In this document: positions 21,929-29,353 of the stretch, one piece after another
Layout of the letters: every line of letters starts with the position of its first letter
Numbering within the stretch: position 1 is the first letter of the stretch
Source of the DNA: Diadema setosum
Lineage: Eukaryota; Echinodermata; Echinoidea; Diadematoida; Diadematidae
Length of the DNA: 64,000 nt
Assembly: GCF_964275005.1 (NCBI RefSeq)
Contig: NC_092697.1
Span: 16,022,138-16,086,137 of the forward strand
Direction: 5' to 3'
Made by a program: the position numbers and the translations under genes
Notes under the pieces: model-generated
What the model was told of the DNA's origin: nothing
The model's database searches: none
What the model saw: only the letters and a program-made list of their open reading frames with translations

Positions 21929-23564
21929 GAGGTATCGAATTAGTATGAAGTGGAGCAATCCCGGTTCTGTCATGAGAAAATTACATTGAACTATAAGTTT
22001 GAATTACTTTTCTAAAATAAATGCTCGTTTAGGCAGCATTTCACAGTTTTCAGAGCACTGAAAAAGTACTCGGCTCATGCGAAGAGTTTACAATGCTGCA
22101 AGTGCGTTGTTTTGCCTAAGTAATTGAAAGAACCTGCTGCAAAGCGTTGTTTTATAAATATGCACACATAAAATTACACCTAATGATAAATGTATGCACA
22201 TAATCATAATTACACATGTAAATGTGTGCATATAAACGATATTTGCCATGTCCATTACGTAGAATATACTTGTTTGTGTTTTATTTTTATTATTATCTTT
22301 TTTTTGGGGGGGGGGAGGATTTTGCTTCTTTATCGTTTTCTTTCGTTTCTTCTTCCGCCTAACTTCAGGGAAACTCGTCGAATCCGCATTCAAATACCAT
22401 ATTGTTGAATGACGCTAGGGTGCAAAACGGCGGCGTTGTGCAAAACGGCAGTGTGGTGAAAAACCATTCTCACCGATCAAAGCCAAATCGACGGCAATCA
22501 TACCAATATGACAGAGACAGCGAACCTCCGTCATCCCCGGAGCATTTCCGTCACAATGAGCCAGACCATCACAGATCGCACCCAGATCTTCGGCGGAGTC
22601 AGAACACGGACTTAGAAAGCAGGCAGCATTACAGGTCAAAGAACGAATTATTTCCCATTCCGCGAGGTTCCCACGGACCCGATGCTCGATCGTCAATCGA
22701 TCGGCAACGAGCGATATCACCAACTGATCGGCGTCCCCGCGGAGAACAATCCGTAACGCCGATTGGTCACTGGTTTCAACATGAAGTTCTGCCGTCGTAC
22801 ACGTCATCACGCCAAAAAATGTGAGTTCTGTTTTTATCGACATTTTGTGTGCACATCCTTTGCATGTACTTCACAGATGACTAGAATAGTATATAAGAGA
22901 ATGGTAAAGGAGAATGGTGACATTATGTCGTTTATTATGTATGCATATTTTAACGTTTTGAATGCTGTTCCGCCATGAAAGGGCATGCATGTCAGGGAAG
23001 AAACATTCCGCCTCTACCAACATTTGGAACACAGTCTCAAAATACTTTAACAAAATGGGAAAAGGTGACAATTTCTAACCGGGGAGAGACATGGAGGGCA
23101 CGTTGCCTTAGATAACTAAGAAAAAAAAACCCACGTTATATTTGCTTTGCAGCCTTGACAGAATATCAATATTCTTCCAGACCTATGTTCTCCTTGAACA
23201 TTGCAGAACTAATGATCGGCAGGGTGAATTACAGATAGACTCACGACAGAAGTTAACAGTACAATTTACCAGTTTCTGTAAAAATAGTTACTAGGATCCT
23301 CATTGGATGGATGTTCCCGTTCGCACGATGTCATTTTCTGCAACCCATTTCTGTGGGTGTACAGACGACGTACGATTAGATATATTAGCCCTGCGGGGAA
23401 AAAAAAAATCCGGGTATCTGGGCTATACAATGGCTTAAGCTTTCGTGCATTAGTACAGTAGCCCTTATCTGTAAATCTGCCTTGTCGTGGTAAACTTTTC
23501 ATAATATATTATTATCGTTGTTTTGTTTTTTTTTTTGTTTGACAGAAACGTGACCCATCTCTGA
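94..23564 (+). CDS. CCP/EGF/SEA single-pass membrane receptor gene, 5' incomplete
   Basis: Seen: 22 or 23 exons with matching splice phases. Order is 14 CCP (sushi) modules, EGF, EGF, SEA, EGF, 8-codon linker, one transmembrane helix and a tail of about 185 residues rich in Arg, Ser, His and Pro. About 1,330 residues are encoded here; the signal peptide and probably more CCPs lie before base 1. Known: CCPs bind proteins or glycans in complement regulators and selectins, and SEA domains with GSVVV self-cleave in mucin-type receptors. Inferred: a glycosylated cell-surface adhesion or recognition protein. The CCPs have six cysteines and lack the usual Trp before the last one, resembling selectin CCPs more than complement-regulator CCPs. 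There is no C-type lectin in the window. The name of the orthologue, if one exists, is unknown to me. Confidence 0.88.
554..739 (+). CDS. CCP exon 2
   Basis: 186 bp, phase 1-1. The stretch between Cys1 and Cys2 (KLQPQIEGEDE) is the most divergent of the six sister copies, while the following NTGSIITYNSS block is identical to them. Confidence 0.9.
740..1786 (+). repeat. Intron enlarged by a fold-back insertion
   Basis: This intron is about 1.05 kb, against 240-280 bp between the other sister exons. A 25-bp stretch near 1078 (ctttgatcccatcatcg) recurs inverted near 1655, and an exact 39-bp tandem repeat lies at 1657-1695 and 1696-1734. This suggests an inserted fold-back element of about 0.65 kb. 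No coding sequence was recognised in it. Confidence 0.55.
1787..1972 (+). CDS. CCP exon 3
   Basis: 186 bp, phase 1-1, acceptor ttgtag. It has Ile for Thr in the NLT sequon (NLI), so it loses one glycosylation site, and Phe before the last Cys. Confidence 0.9.
2255..2440 (+). CDS. CCP exon 4
   Basis: 186 bp, phase 1-1. It carries several private changes (EFNCTV, RITCLAS, ELNFPSC). The Asn-Cys-Thr made by these changes is an extra glycosylation sequon. Confidence 0.9.
2699..2884 (+). CDS. CCP exon 5
   Basis: 186 bp, phase 1-1. It differs from its sisters by LKSV between Cys1 and Cys2 and by SRATC and ASNEL near the end. The flanking intron sequence is also repeated from the neighbouring units. 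Confidence 0.9.
3123..3308 (+). CDS. CCP exon 6
   Basis: 186 bp, phase 1-1. It is the last intact member of the young tandem array. Changes include NFTGDS (still a sequon) and CPTSGEL. Confidence 0.9.
3497..3588 (+). pseudogene. Decayed seventh copy of the CCP exon
   Basis: About 90 bp match the second half of exons 1-6 (VGFNLTGDSRVT...PASGELNLPSC). The first half is gone, including its splice acceptor, Cys1, Cys2 and most of the Cys3-Cys4 region. The Cys5 codon is now Tyr, and the codon after the last Cys is Lys instead of Glu. The donor has become gtaatg. It is a host exon relic that is probably skipped. Confidence 0.8.
3879..4064 (+). CDS. CCP exon 7
   Basis: 186 bp, phase 1-1 (gatcag acceptor, gtaagt donor). 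It is an older, divergent CCP with all six cysteines (ITCTIPDLP, SDCSSGSILEF, TCEFTCAVGYNL, GTCADTG, PSCN). Confidence 0.88.
4065..4752 (+). repeat. Intron with (ATTC)n copy 1
   Basis: An imperfect ATTC tetranucleotide array lies at about 4205-4380. It is bracketed by tttgattacatttaag before and gaaaatagtatcccctgacc after. The same bracketed unit recurs in the next intron. Confidence 0.7.
4753..4938 (+). CDS. CCP exon 8
   Basis: 186 bp, phase 1-1. Six cysteines are present (VTCTVPQLPPQL, PNCGEDSVLNF, TCNYACAAGF, ATCPMSG, PACE). The start resembles exons 3-6, the rest has diverged. Confidence 0.88.
6326..6964. mobile_element. GGAGCTTTA fold-back MITE (element A), copy 1
   Basis: Ends are ggagctttatattt and its inverse aaatctaaagctcc. 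Subterminal sequence rich in CGACG and TGCGTC is shared, inverted, with a second copy at 53723-54045. It is interrupted near its right end by another element. Superfamily not assigned. Confidence 0.65.
6632..6955. mobile_element. MITE with TAA target duplication nested in element A
   Basis: About 324 bp with inverted ends beginning aggtggcctcacactatgcg, flanked by TAA at 6629-6631 and 6956-6958. Removing it restores the terminal repeat of element A, which confirms both ends. A 3-bp TAA duplication suggests the PIF/Harbinger superfamily. No transposase is present. Confidence 0.75.
7009..7197 (+). CDS. CCP exon 9
   Basis: 189 bp, phase 1-1, tttcacag acceptor, gtagtc donor. It has one codon more than the other CCPs, in the Cys5-Cys6 loop (GDLTALPTC). 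It is the duplicate of exon 11. Confidence 0.9.
7401..7586 (+). CDS. CCP exon 10
   Basis: 186 bp, phase 1-1. It encodes VTCTVGEFPAQL...GCVSGGTVNF...TCQFVCSVGYYL...PSCQ and is the duplicate of exon 12. Confidence 0.9.
7587..8364 (+). other. Intron; junction of a tandem duplication
   Basis: Sequence here is repeated after exon 12. The duplicated unit begins at gtcgcaagaaaaaacc (6921, inside the TAA-type MITE) and restarts at 8277, so only the last 35 or so bases of that MITE appear in the second copy. No other gene is seen. Confidence 0.75.
8365..8553 (+). CDS. CCP exon 11
   Basis: 189 bp, phase 1-1. Compared with exon 9 I count four amino-acid changes (LD to PG, S to T, V to A) and about three silent ones. 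Confidence 0.9.
8684..9014. mobile_element. TTAA-flanked fold-back element, copy 1
   Basis: It has inverted ends aggaaaccaaaacc and is flanked by TTAA at 8680-8683 and 9015-9018. The paralogous intron after exon 9 holds the empty site, so it inserted after the exon duplication. It shares an internal block (gaaagtttgagg..aatcggacaatcgat) with copies at 20362 and 26198. TTAA targets suggest piggyBac or Kolobok. Confidence 0.75.
9109..9294 (+). CDS. CCP exon 12
   Basis: 186 bp, phase 1-1. It differs from exon 10 by about four residues (initial Ala/Val, G to E, T to A, V to D) and about four silent changes. Confidence 0.9.
9295..9992 (+). other. Intron, second copy of duplicated non-coding sequence
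   Basis: It aligns with 7587-8276 with many small changes and gaps. A short inverted repeat (tcatccaacgtcataatcgt and its partner catattatgacgttgga) lies at about 9933-9969, just before the next acceptor. Confidence 0.6.
9993..10169 (+). CDS. CCP exon 13
   Basis: 177 bp, phase 1-1. It is a shorter divergent CCP (MTCSFQPP, TSCDGGALRY, ACSFTCSDGIL, RFCQADG, PTCE) with all six cysteines. Confidence 0.85.
10170..10882 (+). other. Intron without recognisable elements
   Basis: It is AT-rich, with no open frame longer than about 80 codons and no repeat structure I could recognise. Confidence 0.5.
10883..11065 (+). CDS. CCP exon 14
   Basis: 183 bp, phase 1-1, ccacag acceptor and gtaaag donor. It is the last CCP before the EGF modules (ATCSLPYFG, PTCTSGGQVAV, TCDLECEEGNL, VTCNDDQ, PQCL). 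Confidence 0.85.
11066..11634 (+). other. Intron without recognisable elements
   Basis: A short tttgg repeat lies near 11440-11460 and a pyrimidine tract precedes the EGF acceptor. Nothing else was recognised. Confidence 0.5.
11635..11739 (+). CDS. EGF-like exon 15
   Basis: 105 bp, phase 1-1. Six cysteines in EGF spacing (PCGAGFCASNQFC..NSCHCAAGS..GACQ). It has no calcium-binding consensus. It follows the CCP array directly. Confidence 0.85.
11855..12004 (+). repeat. tRNA-derived SINE fragment
   Basis: A Pol III A-box-like stretch (tgtcacagtggatgaga) is followed by a B-box-like gagtttgatttcc at suitable spacing. A tail follows with gtccctctcgacccaggtg, which I recall from SINEs of echinoderms and other marine deuterostomes. 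It ends at a poly-G run. It lies in the intron between the two EGF exons. Confidence 0.6.
12012..12180. mobile_element. GTTTCATAAAGCTGTTC fold-back MITE, copy 1
   Basis: Ends are gggtgtttcataaagctg and the exact inverse, with arms of about 55 bp. Related to the element at 15323-15650. Such elements are common in marine invertebrate genomes. No coding capacity. Confidence 0.75.
12590..12862. repeat. Poly-G run and (AC)n-rich tract
   Basis: A G-rich run at 12598-12624 and an irregular ACAC/ACGT tract at 12784-12857. Open frames across it are simple-repeat artefacts. Confidence 0.7.
12959..13081 (+). CDS. EGF-like exon 16
   Basis: 123 bp, phase 1-1. Six cysteines (PCQGQCHVTTEIC..YACACRPGKT..GLCR). 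The donor is ggtaatc. It lies immediately before the SEA domain. Confidence 0.85.
13082..13680 (+). other. Intron without recognisable elements
   Basis: AT-rich sequence without clear repeats or open frames. Confidence 0.5.
13681..13808 (+). CDS. SEA domain, first half (exon 17)
   Basis: 128 bp, entering in phase 1 and leaving in phase 0. It encodes FSGNFSLLRINGTDAVYTEA...FRSVADPVEQQ, the first strand and helix of a SEA fold. A second donor 9 bp downstream (aag|gtagct) is also in frame and would add three residues. It is the only ectodomain exon with a non-symmetric exit phase. Confidence 0.8.
13809..15025 (+). other. Intron without recognisable elements
   Basis: 1.2 kb of AT-rich sequence with a poly-T run near 14701. 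I see no repeats or exons. Confidence 0.5.
15026..15260 (+). CDS. SEA domain, second half, with GSVVV cleavage motif (exon 18)
   Basis: 235 bp, phase 0 to phase 1. It reads LEVVYASYDPAP...RLSNGSVVVEYDLVFSS...DVHLVVDMESFDLR. The GSVVV at 15092-15106 is the classical autoproteolysis site of MUC1-type SEA domains, cut between Gly and Ser. Known from the family: the two halves stay together non-covalently and may part under force. Confidence 0.88.
15323..15650. mobile_element. GTTTCATAAAGCTGTTC fold-back MITE, copy 2
   Basis: It starts gggccctatttcataaag and ends with the inverse ctttatgaaacagggccc, with subterminal gttcgtaaagt repeats. It is longer than copy 1 because of unique sequence in the centre. 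A short AAAC repeat follows at 15689-15725. Confidence 0.75.
15727..16310 (+). other. Rest of the SEA-EGF intron
   Basis: A short inverted pair, gtgacgttggtgaa and ttcaccaacgtcat, lies at about 16026-16077. Otherwise nothing was recognised. Confidence 0.45.
16311..16469 (+). CDS. EGF-like exon 19, calcium-binding type
   Basis: 159 bp, phase 1-1. It reads VVNECASDTLNDCSADAVCIDHQNLGGFTCQC..YLDLYPDVLPGRYC. The NEC start and the Gly-Phe-Thr-Cys pattern fit a calcium-binding-like EGF, and the long DLYPDVLPGR insert is typical of EGFs placed after SEA domains. Confidence 0.85.
16513..16662. mobile_element. Fold-back element in the EGF-linker intron
   Basis: Inverted arms start acaaatgatgcaca and include gttagtggagatg and gggtatttacaat. 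The element is about 150 bp with a loop of about 20 bp. Confidence 0.65.
16663..17044. repeat. Element bounded by ttttataaaatgggt inverted ends
   Basis: A 15-bp terminal inverted repeat bounds about 380 bp of CpG-containing sequence directly abutting the previous fold-back. Superfamily unknown. Confidence 0.45.
17285..18412. mobile_element. 1.1-kb element with agtcagtccgcagcac inverted ends
   Basis: Ends share about 21 bp inverted. Inside are an internal palindrome (gctctctcattggacag at 17801 and its inverse at 17929) and a direct repeat gttcctgaccggattaag at about 17611 and 18005. No transposase was recognised. Confidence 0.55.
18786..18809 (+). CDS. Micro-exon 20, extracellular linker
   Basis: A 24-bp phase 1-1 exon behind a long poly-T tract and tacag, followed by gtaagt. 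It encodes about eight small or polar residues (TAGSNTS) and could be skipped in frame. Its support is splice-site quality and phase only. Confidence 0.55.
18810..20146 (+). other. Intron without recognisable elements
   Basis: Mixed AT-rich sequence with short CpG-rich stretches near 19560-19760. No exon was recognised. Confidence 0.4.
20147..20309. mobile_element. Near-perfect palindromic MITE
   Basis: Arms of about 75-80 bp begin caaatattcaatgtttat and meet at a short GC-rich loop (ctccgcttcgcg). Flanking tata on each side may be a target duplication. Confidence 0.7.
20362..20916. mobile_element. TTAA-flanked fold-back element, copy 2
   Basis: It is flanked by TTAA at 20358-20361 and 20917-20920. 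It shares with copy 1 the inner block aacacatcagcgaaatttga and the instruction-like palindromic order of its arms (caatccac near both ends). It has diverged more than copy 1. Confidence 0.65.
20951..21204. mobile_element. CACACTGTG-rich fold-back MITE
   Basis: Ends are ccctgctggaaag and ctttccagtaggg. The interior repeats cacagtgtgaa units in both directions. It ends 99 bp before the transmembrane exon. Confidence 0.7.
21304..21482 (+). CDS. Transmembrane exon 21
   Basis: 179 bp, entering in phase 1 and leaving in phase 0. After Gly-Phe-Pro comes a helix of about 24 hydrophobic residues (YFVMIIMAAILVV..IVCFSMTW), then WYQQQLKFRLNS and a Ser/Thr/Arg-rich juxtamembrane stretch. A type I membrane orientation is inferred from the extracellular domains before it. 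Confidence 0.9.
21483..22368 (+). other. Intron with homopolymer runs
   Basis: A TTTG repeat follows the donor near 21505, poly-T lies at 21898-21926 and poly-G at 22306-22315. No exon was recognised. Confidence 0.5.
22369..22824 (+). CDS. Cytoplasmic tail exon 22
   Basis: It enters in phase 0. About 150 residues rich in Arg, His, Ser, Pro and Gln, with a QNGGVVQNG repeat and a YQYDRD stretch, low in hydrophobics and probably disordered. Read through, it ends QKM-stop at 22824. A strong gtgagt donor at 22821 would splice before that stop to exon 23. Confidence 0.8.
   Translation, partial: GNSSNPHSNTILLNDARVQNGGVVQNGSVVKNHSHRSKPNRRQSYQYDRDSEPPSSPEHFRHNEPDHHRSHPDLRRSQNTDLESRQHYRSKNELFPIPRGSHGPDARSSIDRQRAISPTDRRPRGEQSVTPIGHWFQHEVLPSYTSSRQKM
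23546..23564 (+). CDS. Alternative last coding exon 23 with PDZ-type C-terminus
   Basis: A long poly-T tract and gacag precede aaacgtgacccat. Joined in phase 2 from the gtgagt donor, the tail would end I-N-V-T-H-L. The last three residues T-H-L fit a class I PDZ ligand (Ser/Thr-x-hydrophobic). Whether splicing or read-through is used is not decidable from sequence. Confidence 0.5.
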
Positions 23565-25436
23565 AGACAGTGAATCAGCGGATGAGGACTCTATGCTCGT
23601 TTCTTTATCCCTCCGCCATAAGGAGAAGGCATGAGATACAAATATTATGTTTGTGTGATGTCCGTCTTTCCGTCCCACATCCCGTTGCTGCGATCAAAAA
23701 ATGATAAAAAAGTAAACAAGTAGCAAACACACAAAACCGCTCGATGAATGTTCTTGGTAAATTTCCCAGGTATACCAGTGTACACGAAGCGATGATTCAC
23801 TGATTGTTGTTGTTGTTGTTGTTGTATTTTTTTTAAGTTCCTCAAGGTCAAAGGTTACTGAACTTAGACTAAAATTGCCTTTTTGCAGCTTTAACTTCAT
23901 CTTGGAATGACCAGTGGGGCTAAAATGTTGTGGAAAGGCTAGAAATAGATATACTCCTAACATAATATTGGCAAAGGTCGAAGGTCAATGTCAAAGGTCA
24001 CTCTACTTTTGCCGAACACTCTCATTCCCTGCTATGTATTGGGCTGTGGGTCCAGGTAGACAGGTAAAGAAAAACTTGACAATCACTCCATTGAACATGA
24101 CAGTGGTTAAAAGTCAAAGATCAAAGTCATACGTCACTGTTCTTTAAAAAATTGTGTTTCCAATCACAACTCCATCGAGGACTGGCCAGTGCTGATATGA
24201 AATGATGTAAACATGGTAGAAATTAAATGTTTTTAGTGTGTACGTGATTGTGGTAGGAGGTTAGAGTTGAGGCTTATAGGTCATTGTCCTTTTGCTACAA
24301 ATGTTATTTTCTATCCATAACTTCAGCTAGGAATGCTCTGTATAGTAGTATCTGGTATGACAATTAGAATATTCACTTACTTGTCTGAAATGACAAGGAT
24401 AGAAGGTCAAAGGTCACTCGCAAGTGTAACAAAATTTAGGAAAAAACAAATTCTGGCCTAAATTCCTTTAGGTATTGAAGTTCATTGTTAATGTTGCTCG
24501 TTTTTAGTGTGGTAATGGGGAAAAATGTGGAATATACTTCCTTTGAGCTGCCCTCGCTTTTGTGTATGTGTGTATGTGTGTGCGTGCGTGTGTGTTTTGT
24601 TCTTTAGGCATGTTTCATCGTGGGAACCTAGTGATGATGCAACACTCATGCGACTGGCCGAATTCTAAATGCAAATGCAATAAGTGTTACGAAGGAGAAA
24701 GTAGCATTCCAAGATAATGATATAAAAAGAATGTCAGTGTGATAAACTACATTGTAAAAGGTACTCGCAGTAGTTCTTCACAAATTTATCAAAGACATGT
24801 GAATACGTGTGTGTGTGCGGTTTTTTTTTTTTTCCCCAATCAGAGTTATGAAATTATACTTGGGTATGTTCATTCGAAGACAAGCTGTAGTGAATGCTGA
24901 ACCATTTTTCTGCAACAAGTTATTAGCTTTCTGTTTTCGTTTCTGTGAGATACACACAAACATGCATTTCATATAAAATCAAACATTTAAACCAAGATCA
25001 TTGTGTATGATTTCATGTCATTTAATCGAATCATTAAACCAAATCAAATGCATGACAGCATAGTACATGTAATTACAAATCTTTATGAATAGTGATTTGC
25101 TGTACACATTTGACAATTTTTTTTTTTTGTATTCCATTCCATTAGTGTGTTCTTAATTGTCGTAAGTCTTTTTGCCACTCTATGTATATAACAGATGATA
25201 CATGAAACGTGATAGTTTAGGAGTCATTATCACACAGTATTTTATTTCTTATCAAATTCTTCGATGTAAAATAAACATGTGTAAACAGATAAAGAGCGTT
25301 AATAAGAGCTAATATTCTATTTAGAAAATCAAGATGTTTGATACAAAACTATACCGATTTTACAGTTTTAGCCATGCAATATGTACATAATTATGGTCAT
25401 ATTTTTATCATATGTCCATTTTTCATGATTAATAAA
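23565..25436 (+). other. Putative 3' UTR with decayed repeats
   Basis: Three diverged units of roughly 140-280 bp (about 23888, 24165, 24313) each end in AGGTCA-type half-sites such as caaaggtca. These look like a decayed satellite. Candidate AATAAA signals are at about 25271 and 25431. Mapping of the transcript end is uncertain. Confidence 0.4.
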
Positions 25437-26197
25437 GGGATTTGTGCATATATCAAAATAGTTTCTACGAATTAACTTATATATGAATATAATTTAGTTA
25501 TGATTTATTAATCTTATAGTCAACAAATTATGATTAGATGTCTGAGAACTTTTATGTATATATTCTTACACACCTGTCAGTGCCTATGATGGCATAAATG
25601 CGAACGTATTGACTAATTGAATTCATGAATATACATACTTATTTCGTTTATGAAATTTTCATTAATCATGTTCAGAAAATATAATTCTTAACAGATGTGC
25701 AAGGGAGGGAAACATTCAAAAAAAGAGTCTTCTGTTTGCCTCGTTTTCTGAATTGGTTTGCAATGCCACTAATAATCCTACTACAAGATAACTATTTCAT
25801 AGCGTCGAGCGTATGACCTTTATGACTAAGCTAACGAATATCAGCGAACATGTAGTGAAAAAGCAGCTAGCAAAGGTACAGTTAGACTTAAAAGCTACTT
25901 AAGACTGCATCACAATTATATACTTTCCGAACAGTCCTTCTTATTGCAATCTGCAGTCATTGTATCACATGAAAACTTCAGTTTCACTGAAACTTTCTCG
26001 CCATTCCTAGCTTCAAGATATATCATTTGTGAAAATGACGAACGAGCGCAGAAATTCAAGAATTTCATAATTAAGAAATTTAGATGAATTCTTTTCCTTA
26101 GCTAAAGAAATCATGCTCAAACTCCAAGGCCAGTTGATTCTAATAGACGTTTAACTTTCTGTTTATTTGGGATTAATGTACGTGATAATTGTCCTAA

Positions 26198-26757
26198 AGG
26201 ACAAGTTCACCTTCATTAACATGATGATTGAGAAAATGTAGCAATATTAGTAGAACACATCATTGAAAGTTTGAGGAAAATCAGATAATCCGTTCAAAAG
26301 TTATGAGTTTTTGAAGTTTTTGTGCAGTCACCGCTGGATGAGAAGACTACTGCAGTGTATGATGTCACATGCATACAGCAATATAAGGAAAATATAAAGA
26401 GAATTTCACAAAATTTCATCTTTTGAAAAAAGTACACATTCCCTTGACTCATTACTGACATTATGTTATGGGTAATATTATTCCCATTGCCTTTAGAAAG
26501 AGGCAAGTCAAGTGCTCTTTTATTATGCGAAAAAAGTAAAAATATGTTGAATTTTCTTTACATTTTCTTTATACTGTTGTACTCATATGACATCACGAAC
26601 CTTAGTAGTCTCCTCATCCAGCGGTTCCAACACAAACATTTAAAAAATTCATAACTTTTGCATCGATTGTCCAATTTTCCTCAAACTTTCACTGATGTGT
26701 TCTACTAATATTGCTACGTTCTCTCAATCCTTATCTTAATGAAGGTGAACTTGTCCT
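26198..26757. mobile_element. TTAA-flanked fold-back element, copy 3
   Basis: Ends aggacaagttcaccttcatt and its inverse are flanked by ctaa and ttaa. Arms of over 150 bp include the block shared with copies 1 and 2 (gaaagtttgaggaaaatc). Non-coding. Confidence 0.75.
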
Positions 26758-27117
26758 TTAAGTTTAAATGATTTTTTTTTTCAAGTTAAGCACTGAATAG
26801 GCTCAGTATGATATGATGAGATGATACAATTGCAATCATATTTTTACTCCTCCATTAAAGATCTTTGATTAAACTTTGATCTTTGATTTTGATGCTAGAC
26901 CTTAATTTTACGTTAATACTGTGATTTATAGCAAAGCAGTTGCCGCAGCGAAATCAATTCTTAGTAATTATCTTGTCATCGATTTGTTGAAAGCGCGTAA
27001 CAGTGATTTGTACTCAAGGAAAAAACCCTTTCATGATTAATAATTTCAAGTGTCTTGTGTTTCTGTTTGTTTGTTCATTCTTTGAAGATTGACTAAAGTA
27101 CTACTAATACTATTTGT

Positions 27118-27125
<8 letters not shown>

Positions 27126-27151
<26 letters not shown>
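27126..27151. repeat. (TA)n microsatellite
   Basis: About 13 TA units followed by poly-T. Just downstream, 27210-27245 resembles the inverted end of the ggcggatccaggaattc elements seen at 62210 and 62350. Confidence 0.8.
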
Positions 27152-27160
<9 letters not shown>

Positions 27161-27332
27161 TTGTGTGTGAAAACAAAAGAAATAAAAAGAAAAGCCTTTG
27201 TAAAGGCGCCCCCCTCCCCCCTTTACGGAATTCCTGGATCCGCGAACTGAAGGACGTCATGTGCTTCCCACCTGGCATTGATAGGAATCAGACTTTTTTT
27301 TTTTTCAGGTTTACTGAATGCTGCAAAGATGC

Positions 27333-27954
27333 TGCGTTAGGGCGCGTTGTGACCATGCCAATGACGCAGCTTGTGTGCGGTTGGCATCGTTGGCATGGGC
27401 ACAACGCAACTTTTATTTTTATGAGAATACACAAAGACACAGAGACGCAGATTCAATTCATTTTTATATCTACTTCAGAGACATTTGGATGTACTTTTTG
27501 TGAGCGTCTCGGTACATATTTTGTTTATTCGTTACAAGCACTACGTACACGATAAGCTGCGGGAACCAGGAGTTTAACGTAATCATTATATCGACAGACT
27601 GGTGAGTAAAACCCTTTCGATATAATATTATTATGATTCTTCTTCTTCTCCTTCTCCTTTTTCTTCTTCTACTACTACTTCTTTACTAAGTCAAACTGGA
27701 ATTGCTGTTAAATGTGAATTATTGTATGAAATCAAAATATTGAGTTAATGATATATGAAATTTGTATTGATTGCAAAGTGAGAGACTGGTTGAAATTATT
27801 TCATTTGTGAAATAGTCACTGTTATAAATAATTGTAAAGTTTGACAATTATTTATGTTTGTTTACCCTTTATAGGGGCTGTTTTGTTTCCCTAATAAAAT
27901 CTATGCAACGTCAACTGGAGACTGTCAGCGTCATCATTAAGCCGGCTTACAACA
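27333..27954 (+). repeat. 5' LTR
   Basis: It matches the other LTR over its whole length and ends in ttacaaca two bases before the primer-binding site. Confidence 0.9.
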
Positions 27955-27956
27955 AA

Positions 27957-27974
27957 TGGTGTCAGGAGCGGGAT
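27957..27974 (+). promoter_or_regulatory. Primer-binding site
   Basis: tggtgtcaggagcgggat follows the LTR. A start of TGGTGTCA fits the 3' end of a leucine tRNA, from memory. Confidence 0.65.
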
Positions 27975-28382
27975 CTGATGACAGCCTGACGGAGTGATCC
28001 ACTTTATCTAGTTGAGGAGCCGAGGAACCCTGAGGGATGACAGCCTCGAGTCTGACGGGAGATTACGTTCCGAGGAGTCAGAAGTCAACGCTACTTCTTC
28101 GCCGAGTCGACTGATTGACTGCATGAGAATCGACGTGTACGGAAGTAAGAACTGTGTCGTGGACTTTGTCGACTATTTATTTTGATTACGCCATCGTATG
28201 ATACTGCCAGTATTTAAGTACGTGTAATATTTTAGATCATTTCGGCTGTTTTTGATTTAGTGTCAATGTACCGTACTGCTTATCATATATTTATGGTTGC
28301 CAAGGCACGTTCTGGTATATTTTAGTGAATAACGTATATCCATAGCAGTGCAGTTGTGTGTTCTCTATAACAAGTAGAAATC

Positions 28383-29339
28383 ATGAGTCAAGGCGAAGGT
28401 GACACTAGTTCTGCTAATGTGGAGATGATGGCTCGAGTTTTTAAGAGAGCCATGGGTTTCGGGGGTATTCTGCCACCTGGTCGATTGGCAAAATTCAAGG
28501 GGAACCCACAAAGAAACGGTGATATCTCTCTCAATGAATGGCTAGAGGAATTCGATGACGCCACGAGCGGTTTGGGCTTAAGTGAAGGGGAGAAAGCGAA
28601 AGTATTCGTCGATCATTTGACTGGCGCGGCAAAAGAGGAAATCGCATGTCTGCCGGAAAGCGCAAAAGGGAAAATCAAGGAGATGAAAGAGGCTCTGCGG
28701 TTGTGTTTCGGCCATCATGACAGCTCACACTCCCTCAGTACTATATTCCATAGTCGCCAACAACAGGAAGCGGAAACGTTGGCAGATTTCAGTCGCGCAC
28801 TCAAGAAGCTGTACTCGAGGATGGAAAACGCAGCAGTAACGCAGGAAGAATCAGTTGCGCTCAAACAGTTGAGAGATAAATCTCTCTGTGAGCAATTCGT
28901 TCAAGGAGCAAAAGAGGTGTGGGTGAGGCGAGAACTCCGTCGAATATACCTTGCAAACGAGAGAACGACCTTCGATGACATGAGAAGAGAGGCTCTGCTC
29001 CTTTTCCAAGAAAGACAGGAACCGGAAGCCAGACGAGTTCGTGTACGAGAGACAGTCGTCGAGGAATGTGCCGTTTCATCGCTTCCAAAGTTGTCTGATG
29101 TGTTAGACCAGCAACGACATCTTATCGAAGAAGTTACCCACATGAGAGATGAAATGTCGGGACTCCGCTCTATGGTACAAGGCTTGAAGTCAAACAGACC
29201 AAGACGCAAACCATTGTCTGAGGTGGTCTGTTATAAGTGTAAACAGACTGGCCACTACAAGAGTTCGTGTCCTGAAATGGCAAATCAGTCAGAATCAGGG
29301 TCTTCTGTTCCGGGTGCAAGATATACTTCGGGAAACTAG
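28383..29339 (+). CDS. gag: gag of the LTR element
   Basis: 318 residues. A helical capsid-like region (SLNEWLEEFDDA, ADFSRALKKLYSRM) is followed near residue 285 by one CCHC zinc knuckle (CYKCKQTGHYKSSC) of nucleocapsid type. Confidence 0.9.
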   Translation: MSQGEGDTSSANVEMMARVFKRAMGFGGILPPGRLAKFKGNPQRNGDISLNEWLEEFDDATSGLGLSEGEKAKVFVDHLTGAAKEEIACLPESAKGKIKEMKEALRLCFGHHDSSHSLSTIFHSRQQQEAETLADFSRALKKLYSRMENAAVTQEESVALKQLRDKSLCEQFVQGAKEVWVRRELRRIYLANERTTFDDMRREALLLFQERQEPEARRVRVRETVVEECAVSSLPKLSDVLDQQRHLIEEVTHMRDEMSGLRSMVQGLKSNRPRRKPLSEVVCYKCKQTGHYKSSCPEMANQSESGSSVPGARYTSGN

Positions 29340-29353
29340 ATTTCTCTGTCGTT

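Noticed and set aside
22415-22843. 142-codon minus-strand frame
   Set aside because: Antisense shadow of the cytoplasmic tail exon, with no domain or splice context.
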